Notes: generated by a model not told the origin, from the letters alone. Shown: positions 9,810 to 18,109, counted from the stretch's first letter. The stretch: DNA of 64,000 nucleotides from Dictyobacter aurantiacus (GCF_003967515.1 NZ_BIFQ01000001.1:2232001-2296000), one strand, 5' to 3'. Numbers and translations: made by a program.

Positions 9810-10694
9810 ATGGCGAATACAATTGATCTGCATACCCATTCAACCGCATCCGATGGCCTCTACAGTCCAACAGACCTCTTACAGCAGGCTCAGCAGGCGG
9901 GCTTGAAAGTGCTGGCGCTGACCGACCATGATAGTACAGAGGGGATTGTCGAGGCCAGCGAGGCCGCCCAGAGACTGGGTGTCGAATTTATTCCAGGCAT
10001 CGAGCTCAACGCCGACGTAGATCGTAGCGAAATCCATGTGCTGGGCTACTATCTGGAATATCAGCGACCTGAGTTTCAGTCCATCCTGAAAACCCTGCGC
10101 GATGCCCGTGTCAGTCGTGGTCAGCGTATGGTTGAACTCCTGAATGAAGAGGGGATCAACATTTCCTGGGATCGTGTACGCGAACTGGCCCAGGGCGCCG
10201 TCGGTCGTCCCCACGTGGCCAAGGCGCTGATGGAAGCCGGCTATGTGCAGTCCATCCCGGAGGCCTTTGACAAATATATCGGCAATGGCTGCCACGCCTA
10301 CGTGCCGCGCTACAAGCTGACGCCCGAAGAGGCGGTTCGCCTGATCAACAGCGCCAATGGGCTGGCTGTCATGGCCCATCCCATCACTGTGCCAGGATTG
10401 GACGAACTGCAGCGATGGCTGCCCGGCCTGCAAAAAGCCGGGCTGGTGGGACTGGAGACCTACTACGGTCCCTACACGCACAAGGATGAGGAGGCCCTGC
10501 TCTCACTGGCCAGTCGCTACAATCTGATCCCAACCGGTGGAACCGACTTTCACGGTCCAGGCATCCATCCCACACCACTGGGCGGCCGCTTCGTGCCGCC
10601 TGAAGCGGTTGAACGTTTGAAGGCACTGGCAGCCAGTCGCCGTGGTAAAACGCCCCCCGCTTTCGAGCTACCCGCACCCGTAGAAGAGAAGTAA
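9810..10694 (+). CDS. PHP-domain phosphoesterase (RNase AM / YciV-TrpH type)
   Basis: 294 residues from ATG 9810. The open frame runs back into rny, but the PHP domain starts directly at this ATG with DLHTHSTASDGLYSP and a partial Shine-Dalgarno lies just before it. PHP metal motifs are visible: HTH, LTDHD, PGIELNAD, HVLGY, MAHP and the final GGTDFHG. The family includes the 5'-3' exonuclease and 3',5'-nucleotide bisphosphatase RNase AM, which trims rRNA ends and recycles pAp. Its coupling to RNase Y supports a role in RNA turnover, though other phosphoesterase substrates remain possible. Confidence 0.85.
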   Translation: MANTIDLHTHSTASDGLYSPTDLLQQAQQAGLKVLALTDHDSTEGIVEASEAAQRLGVEFIPGIELNADVDRSEIHVLGYYLEYQRPEFQSILKTLRDARVSRGQRMVELLNEEGINISWDRVRELAQGAVGRPHVAKALMEAGYVQSIPEAFDKYIGNGCHAYVPRYKLTPEEAVRLINSANGLAVMAHPITVPGLDELQRWLPGLQKAGLVGLETYYGPYTHKDEEALLSLASRYNLIPTGGTDFHGPGIHPTPLGGRFVPPEAVERLKALAASRRGKTPPAFELPAPVEEK

Positions 10695-10706
10695 ACAATA
10701 AAAGGG

Positions 10707-10757
10707 GCGAATACAATTGTTTATTAAGAATATGATACAATTGTACTCGCTCTCTCT
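10707..10757 (+). terminator. Intrinsic terminator after rny-PHP
   Basis: Two 14-nt arms (10707-10720, 10737-10750) pair with one mismatch or wobble. A T-rich tract containing five consecutive T follows on the plus strand. It ends the rny unit before lepB. Confidence 0.65.
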
Positions 10758-10826
10758 TTTTGCTCATATCATTCGCTAAAGAGAGCCCCCAGGCGATAAG
10801 TATCACTCATTGAGGAGATTATACCT

Positions 10827-11405
10827 ATGGGTCGAAAAGAGCGCTCCACGCTGGTACGTTTGTGGCTGCGGCAAATTCTGGAAACTGTCACCCTGGTGCT
10901 TTTAATGCTTCTGCTCATCCGCGTCACCCTGCAAAATTTTCATATCGACGGCCACAGCATGGAGCCTACCCTGCACGACCAGGAATATATCCTCGTCAAT
11001 AAGGCAGCCTATCTGCTACAAGGACCCGCGCGCGGCGACATCATCGTCTTTCAATATCCACGCGATCCGCAGGAAAATTACATCAAGCGCATCATCGCCA
11101 CCCCCGGCGACCGCATCAGCATCATCAAAAATACGGTAAGCGTAGACGGTACCGTCCTGCACGAAAGTTACGTCAACAAAGATGATCCTTACAATCCTTA
11201 TCCGGCCATCAAGCAGCGTGTGGTAGGGCCCGACCAGTACTTTGTCATGGGTGATAACCGGGGCAATAGCTCGGACTCGCGAGCCTGGGGCATGGTGCCG
11301 CGCCGGAATATTATCGGCAAAGCGGTTGTGGTCTACTGGCCCTTCGACGTTGACAACCTTGGGCTACTTCCCAACGAGAGCGGCGTCTTCGCCCACGTTC
11401 GTTAA
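10827..11405 (+). CDS. lepB: Signal peptidase I
   Basis: A 192-residue type I signal peptidase that cleaves signal peptides from secreted proteins outside the membrane. A single N-terminal membrane span (about residues 15-34) is followed by the catalytic serine in DGHSMEPTL (Ser44) and the catalytic lysine in ENYIKRIIATPGDR (Lys87). Further on is the conserved MGDNRGNSSDSRAWG box. The short form without a large beta insert is typical of Gram-positive-like and Chloroflexota enzymes. GAGGAG precedes the ATG by 8-9 nt. It is monocistronic. Confidence 0.96.
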   Translation: MGRKERSTLVRLWLRQILETVTLVLLMLLLIRVTLQNFHIDGHSMEPTLHDQEYILVNKAAYLLQGPARGDIIVFQYPRDPQENYIKRIIATPGDRISIIKNTVSVDGTVLHESYVNKDDPYNPYPAIKQRVVGPDQYFVMGDNRGNSSDSRAWGMVPRRNIIGKAVVVYWPFDVDNLGLLPNESGVFAHVR

Positions 11406-11411
11406 AATATG

Positions 11412-11450
11412 GTGTCCCCGGCGATGCATCGCCGAGGACACTTGTGTTTG
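11412..11450 (+). terminator. lepB terminator
   Basis: The hairpin 11412-11441 has a 14-nt arm on each side with one mismatch and a 2-nt tip. It is followed by TTGTGTTTG, directly after the lepB stop. Confidence 0.65.
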
Positions 11451-11472
11451 ACTCTCGTCATGATGAGGAAAC

Positions 11473-11695
11473 GTGAACTCCCCCGCACGCGCGTCCGCGC
11501 CCCTGTTGCACCACAATACTATGAGCGGACGCGCGTGCGGGGGAGTTCACCAACCCGTTTTATATTGGTGTATGGGGCGCTCAGAACCCGTTTTATATTG
11601 GTGTATGGGGGGCGCGCGGATGCGCGCCCCCCATACACCAATATAAAAATTAGCGCGGCTGCGCAGCGGACGCGCGTGCGGGGGCGCTCACGCAC
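11473..11695. repeat. GC-rich palindromic repeat cluster, copy 1
   Basis: This fills the gap between lepB and the convergent accC. It contains (a) a perfect 26-bp inverted repeat (11473-11498 with 11525-11550), (b) a 26-bp direct repeat (11552-11577 and 11585-11610), and (c) a perfect 27-bp stem with a 4-nt loop (11591-11617 with 11622-11648). It also contains (d) a second copy (11666-11684) of a 19-bp piece of the first palindrome. The 18 bases at 11497-11514 are identical to a hairpin arm at 13460-13477 on the other side of accC, so both loci belong to one repeat family. No protein or transposase is associated. Confidence 0.85.
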
Positions 11696-11720
11696 CCCCA
11701 GGGTGACGGGAGTAAGAAAG

Positions 11721-13331
11721 CTACATGCGGCGCAAACCATCGCGCCGGGCGATATCTCTCCAACGACTGGTGGACGCGGCGCTCTGAGCGGCGGGCTGAC
11801 GGCGCGCCTGCTCTCTCTCCTGGTGCTCTTGAGCCATCAAGCTGGCCACTACAGCCGCCAGCTGTTCCAGCGACAATTCCTCGCTCTGGGATGGCGTGGA
11901 CCCGTTCTGTCCATCGCTGGCGGCTGATGCAGGCTGCACGCGCAGGTCGGCCACCTTCTGCCGCCCTTCCCATTCTTCGGCGATAAAATCGGTGGAGAAG
12001 TCGGCGCTGGCAAAACGCGGATGATCCACCAGCCAGCGCACGAACGGTAGCGTTGTACGCACACCCAGGATGGTATATTCATCCAGGGCCCGGCGCAGAC
12101 GCGTGATCGCCTGCTCACGATCACGTCCCCACACAATCAACTTCGCCAGCAAAGGATCATAAAAGAGGGGTACCTGCAGCCCCGCATACAGGCTGCTATC
12201 CACGCGCACGCCAGGGCCCGAAGGCTCCTGCAATCCCAGTACTGTACCGGTTGCCGGCAGAAAGCGGTTCGAAGGATCTTCAGCCGAAATGCGGCATTCA
12301 ATCGCAGCCCCGCGCAGCACGATATCCTCCTGCTTGAACGAGAGCGGCAGACCAGCCGCCACACGCATCTGCTCCTGCACCAGGTCGACACTGGTGCACC
12401 ATTCGGTGACGGGATGCTCCACCTGAATGCGCGCATTGACCTCCAGGAAATAAAAGTTGCGGTCAGGTCCCACCAGGAACTCGGCGGTACCGGCGTTAAC
12501 ATACTGGATGGAGCGCACCAGATTCAGGGTAACCTCGGTCATGCGCGCTCGCAGCGCTTCATCCATGATCGGTGATGGCGATTCTTCAATCAACTTCTGA
12601 TGCCGTCGCTGGATGCTACACTCGCGCTCTCCCAGATGCACCACGTTCCCATGGGTATCCGCGATGAACTGGACCTCGATGTGACGCGCGGGCGTAATCG
12701 CTTTCTCAATATAGACCCGGCTATCACCAAAGGCACTCTGGGCCTCGCTACGCGCCGTACGGAATGAGGGTAAAAGGTCACGCGACTCGCGTACCAGGCG
12801 GATACCTTTACCACCGCCACCCGCGGCCGCCTTGAGCAATACAGGATAGCCTAATTCCTCGGCCTTGCTGATGATCTCCTGATCGTCAGCCACGTCGGTC
12901 ATGGCACCCGGCACGATTGGGACCCCGGCCGCCCTGGCCGCGCGCCTCGCGGCCGTCTTCTCACCCATCGCGCGTTGGGCGGCCGCCGAAGGACCGATAA
13001 AGATCAGTCCTGCCTCCTGACAGGCATCGACAAAATTAGCGTTCTCGGCCAGAAAACCATAGCCAGGATGGACCGCCTGGGCACCGGACCGCCGCGCGAC
13101 TTCAATTAATTTGGGAATATTTAAATAACTCTGCGCCGCCACCGCCGGACCAATATGGTAGGCCTCATCAGCCATACGCACATGCAGGGCATTGCGGTCC
13201 GCGTCACTATAGACAGCCACGCTCTGCAGGCCCAGATCGCGGCACGCCCGTATCACGCGCAGAGCGATCTCGCCGCGATTGGCGATCAAAACTTTCTGAA
13301 ATGGCCATCGAGAAATATCAACGTTCTCCAA
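11721..13331 (-). CDS. accC: Biotin carboxylase subunit of acetyl-/acyl-CoA carboxylase
   Basis: A 536-residue ATP-grasp enzyme that carboxylates biotin on a carrier protein using bicarbonate and ATP. Visible motifs: the N-terminal KVLIANRGEIALRVIRACR, the glycine-rich ATP loop KAAAGGGGKGIRLV, HLGERECSIQRRHQKLIEE, and the active-site EVNARIQVEHPVTE. The core ends near residue 445. The remaining 90 residues are Gln/Ala/Ser/Glu-rich with a short helical LEQLAAVVASLMAQEHQE segment, unlike the roughly 450-residue minimal AccC. The start is TTG 13331, supported by GGAG 8 nt upstream. No biotin carrier or carboxyltransferase gene is near. Palindromic repeat clusters lie on both sides. Confidence 0.92.
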   Translation of the reverse strand: MENVDISRWPFQKVLIANRGEIALRVIRACRDLGLQSVAVYSDADRNALHVRMADEAYHIGPAVAAQSYLNIPKLIEVARRSGAQAVHPGYGFLAENANFVDACQEAGLIFIGPSAAAQRAMGEKTAARRAARAAGVPIVPGAMTDVADDQEIISKAEELGYPVLLKAAAGGGGKGIRLVRESRDLLPSFRTARSEAQSAFGDSRVYIEKAITPARHIEVQFIADTHGNVVHLGERECSIQRRHQKLIEESPSPIMDEALRARMTEVTLNLVRSIQYVNAGTAEFLVGPDRNFYFLEVNARIQVEHPVTEWCTSVDLVQEQMRVAAGLPLSFKQEDIVLRGAAIECRISAEDPSNRFLPATGTVLGLQEPSGPGVRVDSSLYAGLQVPLFYDPLLAKLIVWGRDREQAITRLRRALDEYTILGVRTTLPFVRWLVDHPRFASADFSTDFIAEEWEGRQKVADLRVQPASAASDGQNGSTPSQSEELSLEQLAAVVASLMAQEHQEREQARRQPAAQSAASTSRWRDIARRDGLRRM

Positions 13332-14033
13332 AAGAAGGCTCCTTCGACTTCATAATGTGTCAGACACACTTTTTACTGGTGCGCTTGAGCGCCCCCGCAC
13401 GGGCGTCCGCCTACGCGGCCGCACTGGTTTTTTTGAGGTGGTGCAACAGGGGCGCGAATGCGCCCCTGTTGCACCACCTCAAAATAGACTGCTGCTCATC
13501 CCAGGTGCGAAAGCTCGTGGGCGCCCCCACTGGTCTTTTGTACTGGTATCACAGGGGCGCATTCGTGCCCCTGTTGCACCACCTCAAAATAGACTGCTAT
13601 ATACCCCAGGTGCAAAAGCTTGTGGGCGCCCCCACTGGTCTTTTGTACTGGTATCACAGGGGCGCATTCGTGCCCCTGCAGCACCACCTCAAAATAGACT
13701 GCTGCTCATCTCAGGTACGAAAGCTCGTGGGCGGCCGCACTGGTCTTTTGTATTGGTATCACAGGGGCGCGCAAATGCGCCCCTGTGATACCAATACATA
13801 CACGGCTTTCTGTCAAAAGTATAGCACGTCTCCAGCCACATGGTTGGATTGGGAAGAAAAGGCTAGGGGGTAACGAAAATTTTGTAAAAATGAAATCGCG
13901 AGTACACTGAATTTTGACTGCAATTCATTCATGACTCTTATTTTTATATCATCATGGATGGCATTAGCAGGCGTTGCTTCGTGCGGATATGTTGAGGGGT
14001 TTGTTTGGTGTCTGAGGAGGAGCCGAAGTACCA
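13332..14033. other. Intergenic region with the hairpin array and the MCP leader
   Basis: 702 bp between divergent accC and the chemoreceptor gene. 13388-13800 is the tandem hairpin array described separately. The remaining 13800-14033 is AT-rich leader sequence ending in GAGGAGGAG before the chemoreceptor ATG. Confidence 0.7.
13388..13800. repeat. Tandem 105-bp hairpin array, copy 2 of the family
   Basis: Three tandem units with an exact 105-bp period (the same 10-mer recurs at 13481, 13586 and 13691). Each has a GGGGCGC / GCGCCCC-type tip. The left end is a complete 25-bp perfect hairpin with a 4-nt loop (13431-13455 with 13460-13484). The right end is a different complete 21-bp hairpin with a 6-nt loop (13750-13770 with 13777-13797). 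The internal tips are chimeric, with the left arm of the second type and the right arm of the first. The 5' end (about 13390-13410) matches a GC-rich motif of the 11473-11695 cluster. Confidence 0.9.
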
Positions 14034-16250
14034 ATGCTAAAATTGATAACAAAAATGCCGATCGCCCGCCGTCTCTTGCTGGCGTTCTTGCTTACCACGG
14101 TCATACCCGGCATTATTATCTCCGTGCTGGGCCTGACCTTTTATAAGGGCCAGACCGAACGAGGTGAGATCATTCGCCTAAATATAAGCGCATTCAAGTC
14201 CGCCACCACGGCAGGCACGTATCTCCCCGATCTCAATGCCTTGTTAATCACTACATACCTGGAGCAATATCAAAGCCATCAGCAGGCAGATAAAGCTCAG
14301 GTGGAGACCAATATCCAGTTGATTCAGCAAACGAGCAAGCTTTTTGATACCGAGGCGCATAACTATCAAAAAAATTATGAAGTATTGACGGCGCCAAAGA
14401 TGTGGTCGACCCAGAGAATACTGAAATATAGCCACCTCGACCCTATGCTCCCCGTAAAACAGCAACAAGATCTAAACCGGGTCCTGCATATCCTCTGGCC
14501 CACCTACCAGGCAGATGAGGCGAGCATTTTGGAAGCGATCCATCAGAAGATGCCGGCTACCACGGTGCGCGATCTGATTACAAAAGCCAATCTTGACTAT
14601 ATGCCGCTAGAAAATCAATGGGACGAAGTTATTGGTATCGCGGAAAAGATCAGCATGCGCATCGTGACAACGCGTATGACGCAGGCACACCAGATCATTT
14701 TTCTGACCCTGATTGCCTTCTTTGGCACCATCATCTTGACCACGGCCATCGGCTACCTCGCCTATCGCTCGATCACGATTCCCCTGCATCAACTGGCGCT
14801 TATGACGCGTAGGATCGCTAAAGGCGATACCCGAGCGCGCGCTACCATCGCGGCCCGCGATGAAATCTACCTGGTAGCGGCATCGATGAACACAATGCTC
14901 GACAACATCGTGCGACTCATCCAGGAAGCGGAAGAGCAACGTGATAAGCTACAGGCCCGGGTTGAGAAGCTGATCAATGAGGTCAGCAGTGTGGGTGACG
15001 GCAATCTATGTGTCCAGGCCGAGGTCGATGATAGTGAACTGGGCATACTGGCGGACTCGTTTAACTATATGATCGAGGCTCTTGGCAGCCTGGTGGTACG
15101 CGTAAAATCGGTGGCTGGCGAGGTCGCCAGCTCAACCTCAAAAATCCTGAACTGCATGACCCAACTGGTTGAGACAGACAATAACCAGCTGCAACAGATC
15201 GCACGGGCCAGCGCCGAAATCGAGCAGGTGGCGGCCTCCAGCCGCAATGTCGCCGAACGCACACGTGTCCTGTTTGACGTCGCCAACATCGCCCGCCAGG
15301 ATACTCAGCTGGGGCGCGAGGCAATCGAACAGGTCATGGATGGCATGGGGCGTATCAACAACAATGTGCAAATTACCGCCAGCAAGGTTCACACCCTGGG
15401 CGACCATTCGCGCGAGATAGACGAGGTCATCGAGGTTATCTCCAGCATCGCCCACCAGACCAACCGGCTGGCCCTGGACGCCGCTATCCAGTCCGCGATG
15501 GCGGGTGAAAACGGCAAGGGCTTCGGGGCCGTCGCCGCCGATATCCGCCGCCTGGCCGAACGTACCAAGGACCAGGCCCACCTGATCACCCGCATCGTGC
15601 GCAGCATCCGCGAAGAGATCGGCACGCTGGCGATCTCAATGCAGGATACCGAAAAGGAGACCACCAGCGGCAGTCAGCTCACCCAGGAAACAGGGGTCGC
15701 GCTGCAGTCCATCTTCACCGCCATCGAACACCAGGCGAAAGAGATAGAGATGATCAACCAGATGGTGGCGCAACAGCTCCAATCCTCAACCACGGTGGTC
15801 CACATTATGGAAAACGTAGCTGAAACCACTCAGCAGAGCAGCGCCAATACCAGGGATGCGTCGCAACATGTTGAGCGGCTGGCGCGCCAGGTACGTCAGC
15901 TCCGTACCTCTGTTGAGGCCTTTAAGCTGCGCGAGGGACACAACTACCAGATCCCAACCACCAGCGCCACCATCAATTGGGAGGAGGACGAGGAGCCAGA
16001 AAGCCCACTCACCATCAGCGGCGTCTTCCGCACCGTCAGCGCCACCTTGCGTCCCGTTGCTCGCAATGCTCGGCGCGGCGCGGCTATCTCGGGCATCTAT
16101 TTCGCGCCACCTGACTCGTCCGATGATTATCGTTGCGCTCTACCGGGTCCACATGAAACATCCAATTCGGGTCAGAACTGGGACCGCCTGCCACAGTCGG
16201 AAGAGTGGCAGAGCAACAAACCCATAGATAAAAGCGGCACCGAATGGTAG
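14034..16250 (+). CDS. Methyl-accepting chemotaxis protein (membrane chemoreceptor)
   Basis: 738 residues. The first membrane span is at about 13-37. An extracytoplasmic sensor region (about 38-217) has no recognisable ligand-binding signature. The second span is at about 218-243, followed by a HAMP domain (about 245-297) and a second HAMP-like segment (about 312-360). The coiled-coil signalling domain has its hairpin tip near 471-515 (IAHQTNRLALDAAIQSAMAG, then ENGKGFGAVAADIRRLAERT). The tip departs from the usual NILALNAAIEAARAGE pattern (Asp for Asn, Ser for Glu). The C-terminal 95 residues are a disordered tail without a CheR-binding pentapeptide. No che genes are nearby. The strong GAGGAG site supports this ATG. 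Confidence 0.9.
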   Translation: MLKLITKMPIARRLLLAFLLTTVIPGIIISVLGLTFYKGQTERGEIIRLNISAFKSATTAGTYLPDLNALLITTYLEQYQSHQQADKAQVETNIQLIQQTSKLFDTEAHNYQKNYEVLTAPKMWSTQRILKYSHLDPMLPVKQQQDLNRVLHILWPTYQADEASILEAIHQKMPATTVRDLITKANLDYMPLENQWDEVIGIAEKISMRIVTTRMTQAHQIIFLTLIAFFGTIILTTAIGYLAYRSITIPLHQLALMTRRIAKGDTRARATIAARDEIYLVAASMNTMLDNIVRLIQEAEEQRDKLQARVEKLINEVSSVGDGNLCVQAEVDDSELGILADSFNYMIEALGSLVVRVKSVAGEVASSTSKILNCMTQLVETDNNQLQQIARASAEIEQVAASSRNVAERTRVLFDVANIARQDTQLGREAIEQVMDGMGRINNNVQITASKVHTLGDHSREIDEVIEVISSIAHQTNRLALDAAIQSAMAGENGKGFGAVAADIRRLAERTKDQAHLITRIVRSIREEIGTLAISMQDTEKETTSGSQLTQETGVALQSIFTAIEHQAKEIEMINQMVAQQLQSSTTVVHIMENVAETTQQSSANTRDASQHVERLARQVRQLRTSVEAFKLREGHNYQIPTTSATINWEEDEEPESPLTISGVFRTVSATLRPVARNARRGAAISGIYFAPPDSSDDYRCALPGPHETSNSGQNWDRLPQSEEWQSNKPIDKSGTEW

Positions 16251-16272
16251 GCTTTGCACAACTTATAGATAG

Positions 16273-16332
16273 CAGCAAGATATGAGCCATCCCCAACTTC
16301 TGCAGAAGTTGGGGATGGCTCATATCTTGCTG
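16273..16332. terminator. 60-bp perfect palindrome between convergent genes
   Basis: The arms 16273-16302 and 16303-16332 are exact reverse complements with no spacer. It sits between the chemoreceptor stop and the stop of the TrmH-family gene (16333) and can form a 28-30 bp hairpin in either transcript. Confidence 0.9.
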
Positions 16333-17178
16333 TCACTGAGATGATCCAGACTGTATGGCCTGCTGGCGCACCGCTTCGTATAAGATGATGCCAGTCGCCA
16401 TGGCGACATTCAACGATTCAACCTCGTTGGCCAGGGGGATACTAATCGACAGGGTAGATAGCTCATGGGCTTGCTGGCCGGGTCCATGTGCCTCATTTCC
16501 CACTATTAAGGCGAACGGATGGACCAGGTCCTGCATATAATACAGCTGGTCGCAACCAGCCTCGGCCAGCAACACACGGGGCGGCTCTCCACAATGTCTG
16601 GCCACGCGGTCCGCGATAGCTTCCCAGCTCAAATTGACCTCAACCGGCAGCGATACGTGGGCGCCGGCAGCCGAACGCACAACCTTGGGGCTGTAGTAAT
16701 CGACGCAATGAGGGGTCAGCAAGACACGCTCAACATTCGCTGCCAGCGCGGTCCGCAAGATCGTGCCCATATTGCCAGGGTCCGCGATATCATCCAGGAT
16801 CAGGAGGCAGGGGCGAACAGAAGAACGGCGGCGCCGCTGAATGCTGACTGGATCGAGCGCGTCCAGAGGCAAAACGCTGACCACGCCCTGAGAGGTCTGG
16901 GCGTCACCGAGCGCCTCAATGACACGCTCACTAACCTCGATCAAATGTGAGGAGGAAGCGCGGAGCAGGCGCTCAAGCAGGGCCGCACCCTCCGGCGTCC
17001 GCTGTAACAGCGCAGGCTGATAATAAACCTCGTATGGCCACAACTGCGCGTCCAACAGGGTCTCAAGCAAGTGGGGGCCCTCAAGCAGAAAGGAACCGCT
17101 TTTTTTGCGTCCCCGCGCCGTATGCAGAGTCTGCAGTTTACTGATACGTGGATTAGAGGGGCTGGTAATCAGAGTCAT
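16333..17178 (-). CDS. TrmH-family (SpoU) RNA 2'-O-methyltransferase
   Basis: 281 residues with an N-terminal substrate-binding domain (about 1-100) and a SPOUT catalytic domain. Three signature motifs are present: LDDIADPGNMGTILRTALA, FALIVGNEAHGPG, and ISIPLANEVESLNVAMATGI, the trefoil-knot S-adenosylmethionine site. It methylates a ribose in tRNA or rRNA, but which position cannot be told. The start at 17178 (ATG) has GAGG 9 nt upstream. The frame extends to 17217, but that would run into the rplT terminator hairpin. The gene is minus-strand, downstream of rplT and separated from it by that terminator. Confidence 0.9.
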   Translation of the reverse strand: MTLITSPSNPRISKLQTLHTARGRKKSGSFLLEGPHLLETLLDAQLWPYEVYYQPALLQRTPEGAALLERLLRASSSHLIEVSERVIEALGDAQTSQGVVSVLPLDALDPVSIQRRRRSSVRPCLLILDDIADPGNMGTILRTALAANVERVLLTPHCVDYYSPKVVRSAAGAHVSLPVEVNLSWEAIADRVARHCGEPPRVLLAEAGCDQLYYMQDLVHPFALIVGNEAHGPGQQAHELSTLSISIPLANEVESLNVAMATGIILYEAVRQQAIQSGSSQ

Positions 17179-17198
17179 GGCAGGCATCCTCAAACAAC

Positions 17199-17236
17199 AA
17201 AGGACCCGCCATATCACTACTGACAGGCGGGTCCTT
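17199..17236 (-). terminator. Terminator of rpmI-rplT
   Basis: A 10-bp perfect stem (17226-17235 with 17201-17210), followed on the minus strand by TTTGTTGTTT. It lies 16 bp after the rplT stop and before the TrmH-family start. Confidence 0.8.
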
Positions 17237-17250
17237 CGTATGAATTGCTA

Positions 17251-17610
17251 TTACGCTTTAGCGGCGTCCAGTGCTGTCTTCACCAGTGTACCGAAGGCAC
17301 CCAGATCATTAACAGCCATCTCAGCCAGGATCTTGCGATCGACATCAATCTGAGCGACGTGCAGGGCATGCATCAACTGGCTATAGCTAATACCATGCAT
17401 GCGAGCAGCAGCATTGATACGCACGATCCACAGGCGGCGCATGTCGCGCTTGCGGTTGCGGCGGTCGCGATACATGTACGCCATTGAGCGCATAACCGAC
17501 TCATGAGCGGGGCGGAATACATTGCGGCGTGTTCCACGATGTCCTTCCGCAAGCTGGAATATTTTTTTATGTTTCTTGTGGGAAGTTACTCCACGTTTTA
17601 CCCTTGGCAT
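17251..17610 (-). CDS. rplT: 50S ribosomal protein L20
   Basis: 119 residues of normal L20 length, starting MPRVKRG with the basic N-terminal arm that threads 23S rRNA. The globular core is [20 protein letters not shown]. In many bacteria L20 represses its own operon by binding the leader mRNA. It follows rpmI by 39 bp, with AAGGA before the ATG. The usual first gene of the operon, infC, is not here. Confidence 0.97.
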   Translation of the reverse strand: MPRVKRGVTSHKKHKKIFQLAEGHRGTRRNVFRPAHESVMRSMAYMYRDRRNRKRDMRRLWIVRINAAARMHGISYSQLMHALHVAQIDVDRKILAEMAVNDLGAFGTLVKTALDAAKA

Positions 17611-17649
17611 ATTCTGTCCTTATCCTTTTCGAATTTCGTTCTTGTACAA

Positions 17650-17856
17650 TTAGAAAGCGTAGGGAAGCAGGCGCTTCATGCGACGCAGATCGGCTGGCTT
17701 CAGCTCGAACATTTTGTCCATTGAACGAATAGCCTGAGGGGATTTGTTGCGGCGCAAGTGGTTGAGAGCGATCTTGCGGCGCATAACTTTGCCACCAGCG
17801 GTCACTTTGACGCGCTTGGCCATGGCTTTGTTGGTCTTTAACTTCTGCTTTGGCAT
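17650..17856 (-). CDS. rpmI: 50S ribosomal protein L35
   Basis: 68 residues, MPKQKLKTNKAMAKRVKVTA, with the conserved basic L35 pattern ending in KRLLPYAF. First gene of the rpmI-rplT pair. The ribosome site is weak (GAAAGAG-like), which would fit translational control through the leader. Confidence 0.96.
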   Translation of the reverse strand: MPKQKLKTNKAMAKRVKVTAGGKVMRRKIALNHLRRNKSPQAIRSMDKMFELKPADLRRMKRLLPYAF

Positions 17857-18065
17857 GGTTGGCTCTTTCTTTCTTTATAACGCGGGGCAAAATTTATTTT
17901 TCTGTTTTCTTCCATGAGCTTTCCTGCTGATGTACAGATATGGAGTACACATTTTCACCAGGAGCAAGTGATGGAGATGGAGATTGAACCCTTCAATCTT
18001 ATCAGCAATTCTATCAAAGGCGAAGAGTGGCCTTTTTCAAGAAAGTTTCCCCGCATGCGGGATGC

Positions 18066-18094
18066 ATTATAGCATACCCATCCTCTTGAGGCAA
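18066..18094 (-). promoter_or_regulatory. rpmI-rplT promoter
   Basis: On the minus strand, TTGCCT (18094-18089), a 17-bp spacer and a perfect TATAAT (18071-18066). Transcription would begin near 18059, about 200 nt upstream of rpmI. Confidence 0.75.
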
Positions 18095-18107
18095 GAGGAT
18101 GTTTTTT
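18079..18107 (+). terminator. Plus-strand intrinsic terminator inside the rpmI promoter
   Basis: A perfect 9-bp stem (18079-18087 with 18093-18101) and 5-nt loop, followed by six T (18102-18107) in the plus direction. No plus-strand gene lies upstream in this stretch, so it would stop antisense transcription through rplT and rpmI. It overlaps the -35 element of the minus-strand promoter. Confidence 0.7.
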
Positions 18108-18109
18108 GG

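Noticed and set aside
13481..13800. CRISPR array
   Set aside because: The units are contiguous 105-bp repeats with near-identical spacer parts, with no unique spacers and no cas genes.
13301..13873. Open frame of 190 codons, with a second overlapping one, across the hairpin array, seeming to encode a repeat protein
   Set aside because: The period of 105 bp is a multiple of three, so several frames stay open by chance. There is no ribosome site, and the sequence is explained by palindromic DNA repeats.
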